Source: Paraburkholderia tropica (lineage in GTDB: Bacteria > Pseudomonadota > Gammaproteobacteria > Burkholderiales > Burkholderiaceae). Taken from it: a stretch of 64,000 bases of DNA. Each line of letters starts with the position of its first letter. Within the stretch, counting starts at the first letter, position 1. The stretch lies in the NCBI RefSeq assembly GCF_900109265.1, contig NZ_FNZM01000002.1:248001-312000 (forward strand), written 5' to 3'. A program made the translations under genes and the position numbers. This document shows, piece after piece, positions 63,504-64,000 of the stretch. The notes below the pieces were generated by a model. It ran no database searches and was not told where the DNA came from. It was given only the letters and a program-made list of their open reading frames with translations.

Positions 63504-64000
63504 ATGACTGCGCTCACCGCCGACCAGATTGCCCGAGTCAAGGCCACCGCGCCCGTTTTCGCCGAGCACGGCACGACGATCACGAAGCACTTCTACCAGC
63601 GCATGTTCAACGCGCATCCGGAACTGAAGAACATCTTCAACCAGACGCACCAGAAGAGCGGCAGCCAGCCCGAAACGCTCGCGCGCGCCGTCTATGCGTA
63701 CGCGGCCAATATCGACAATCTGGGCGCGCTCGGCGGCGCGGTCACGCACATCGCGCACAAGCACGCGAGCCTGAACATCCGTCCTGAGCACTATCCGATC
63801 GTCGGTCGCCATTTGCTGGGGGCGGTCGTCGACGTGCTCGGCGAGGCGGTCGATCAGCCGACGCTCGACGCCTGGGCCGTGGCCTACGAGCAGCTTGCGA
63901 ACATCATGATCGGCGCCGAGGCGAAGCTCTATGAAGCCGCGTCGTGGAGCGGTTTCCGTCCGTTCAAGGTGATGCGCAAGCAGGTCGAGAGCGACGAAAT
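63504..64000 (+). CDS. hmp: Flavohaemoglobin / nitric oxide dioxygenase, N-terminal part cut by the window edge
   Basis: 165 residues of a protein of about 400. The globin domain is visible: haem-pocket Tyr31 (HFYQRMF, equivalent to B10) and proximal His87 (AHKH). The start of the FAD/NAD reductase domain (GFRPFKVMRKQVESDE) is just reached. ATG 63504 follows AACGAGGAG. It converts NO to nitrate and protects against nitrosative stress. NsrR-like palindrome just upstream. Confidence 0.96.
   Translation, partial: MTALTADQIARVKATAPVFAEHGTTITKHFYQRMFNAHPELKNIFNQTHQKSGSQPETLARAVYAYAANIDNLGALGGAVTHIAHKHASLNIRPEHYPIVGRHLLGAVVDVLGEAVDQPTLDAWAVAYEQLANIMIGAEAKLYEAASWSGFRPFKVMRKQVESDE

Overview
The window is a stretch of core chromosome from a high-GC betaproteobacterium, most likely family Burkholderiaceae (Burkholderia, Paraburkholderia or a close relative). 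This rests on gene order and protein sequence: pyrC-DUF3025-rnpB-osmC-rplM-rpsI-erpA-anmK-tyrS; ruvC-ruvA-ruvB; purH; dusB-fis; queA-tgt-yajC-secD-secF; recG-oxyR. Base composition and codon use look even throughout. I see no insertion sequence, prophage, CRISPR array, tRNA or 5S/16S/23S rRNA.

Layout. 1-9.8 kb: 3' end of pyrC, a DUF3025 gene, the RNase P RNA, an OsmC-type redox gene, a likely small RNA, the rplM-rpsI ribosomal operon, erpA, anmK, tyrS, dtd, a histidine phosphatase and an orphan branched-chain amino-acid binding protein. 9.9-20.4 kb: an MpaB-type oxygenase, the RuvABC Holliday-junction genes, purH, fis-dusB, pepP-ubiH and a GST. 20.5-27.5 kb: an FMN-binding glutamate synthase-like protein, mnmA, a Nudix hydrolase and the three-gene proton-translocating transhydrogenase pntAA-pntAB-pntB. 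27.5-34.6 kb, the most accessory part: a WYL regulator with a VOC protein, a family-2 glycosyltransferase, an rRNA methyltransferase, a higBA toxin-antitoxin pair and a large membrane protein of the 'site-specific recombinase' family. 34.7-40.7 kb: the PqiA1-PqiA2-PqiB-PqiC lipid-transport-type operon and two YceI proteins. 40.7-47 kb: queuosine synthesis plus the SecDF-YajC translocon accessory. 47.3-53.6 kb: recG, then an oxidative-stress island of oxyR, a catalase and dps, with two previously unlisted small ORFs (36 and 58 codons). 53.8-64 kb: ubiA, proC with its PLP-homeostasis partner, the glycolate oxidase genes glcDEF with an extra FAD oxidase, a cobalamin adenosyltransferase and the 5' end of flavohaemoglobin hmp.

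How they work together. Most genes are housekeeping. The recurring theme is redox and stress handling: OsmC, PntAB, PqiABC, YceI, OxyR-catalase-Dps and Hmp. The most interesting non-coding signals are a compact three-hairpin transcript just upstream of rplM whose loop carries an anti-Shine-Dalgarno CUCCUCC sequence, and a perfect 41-bp inverted repeat (17-bp arms) over the hmp promoter and ribosome-binding site that contains an NsrR-like operator. All functional names come from reading the sequences; no database search was run.
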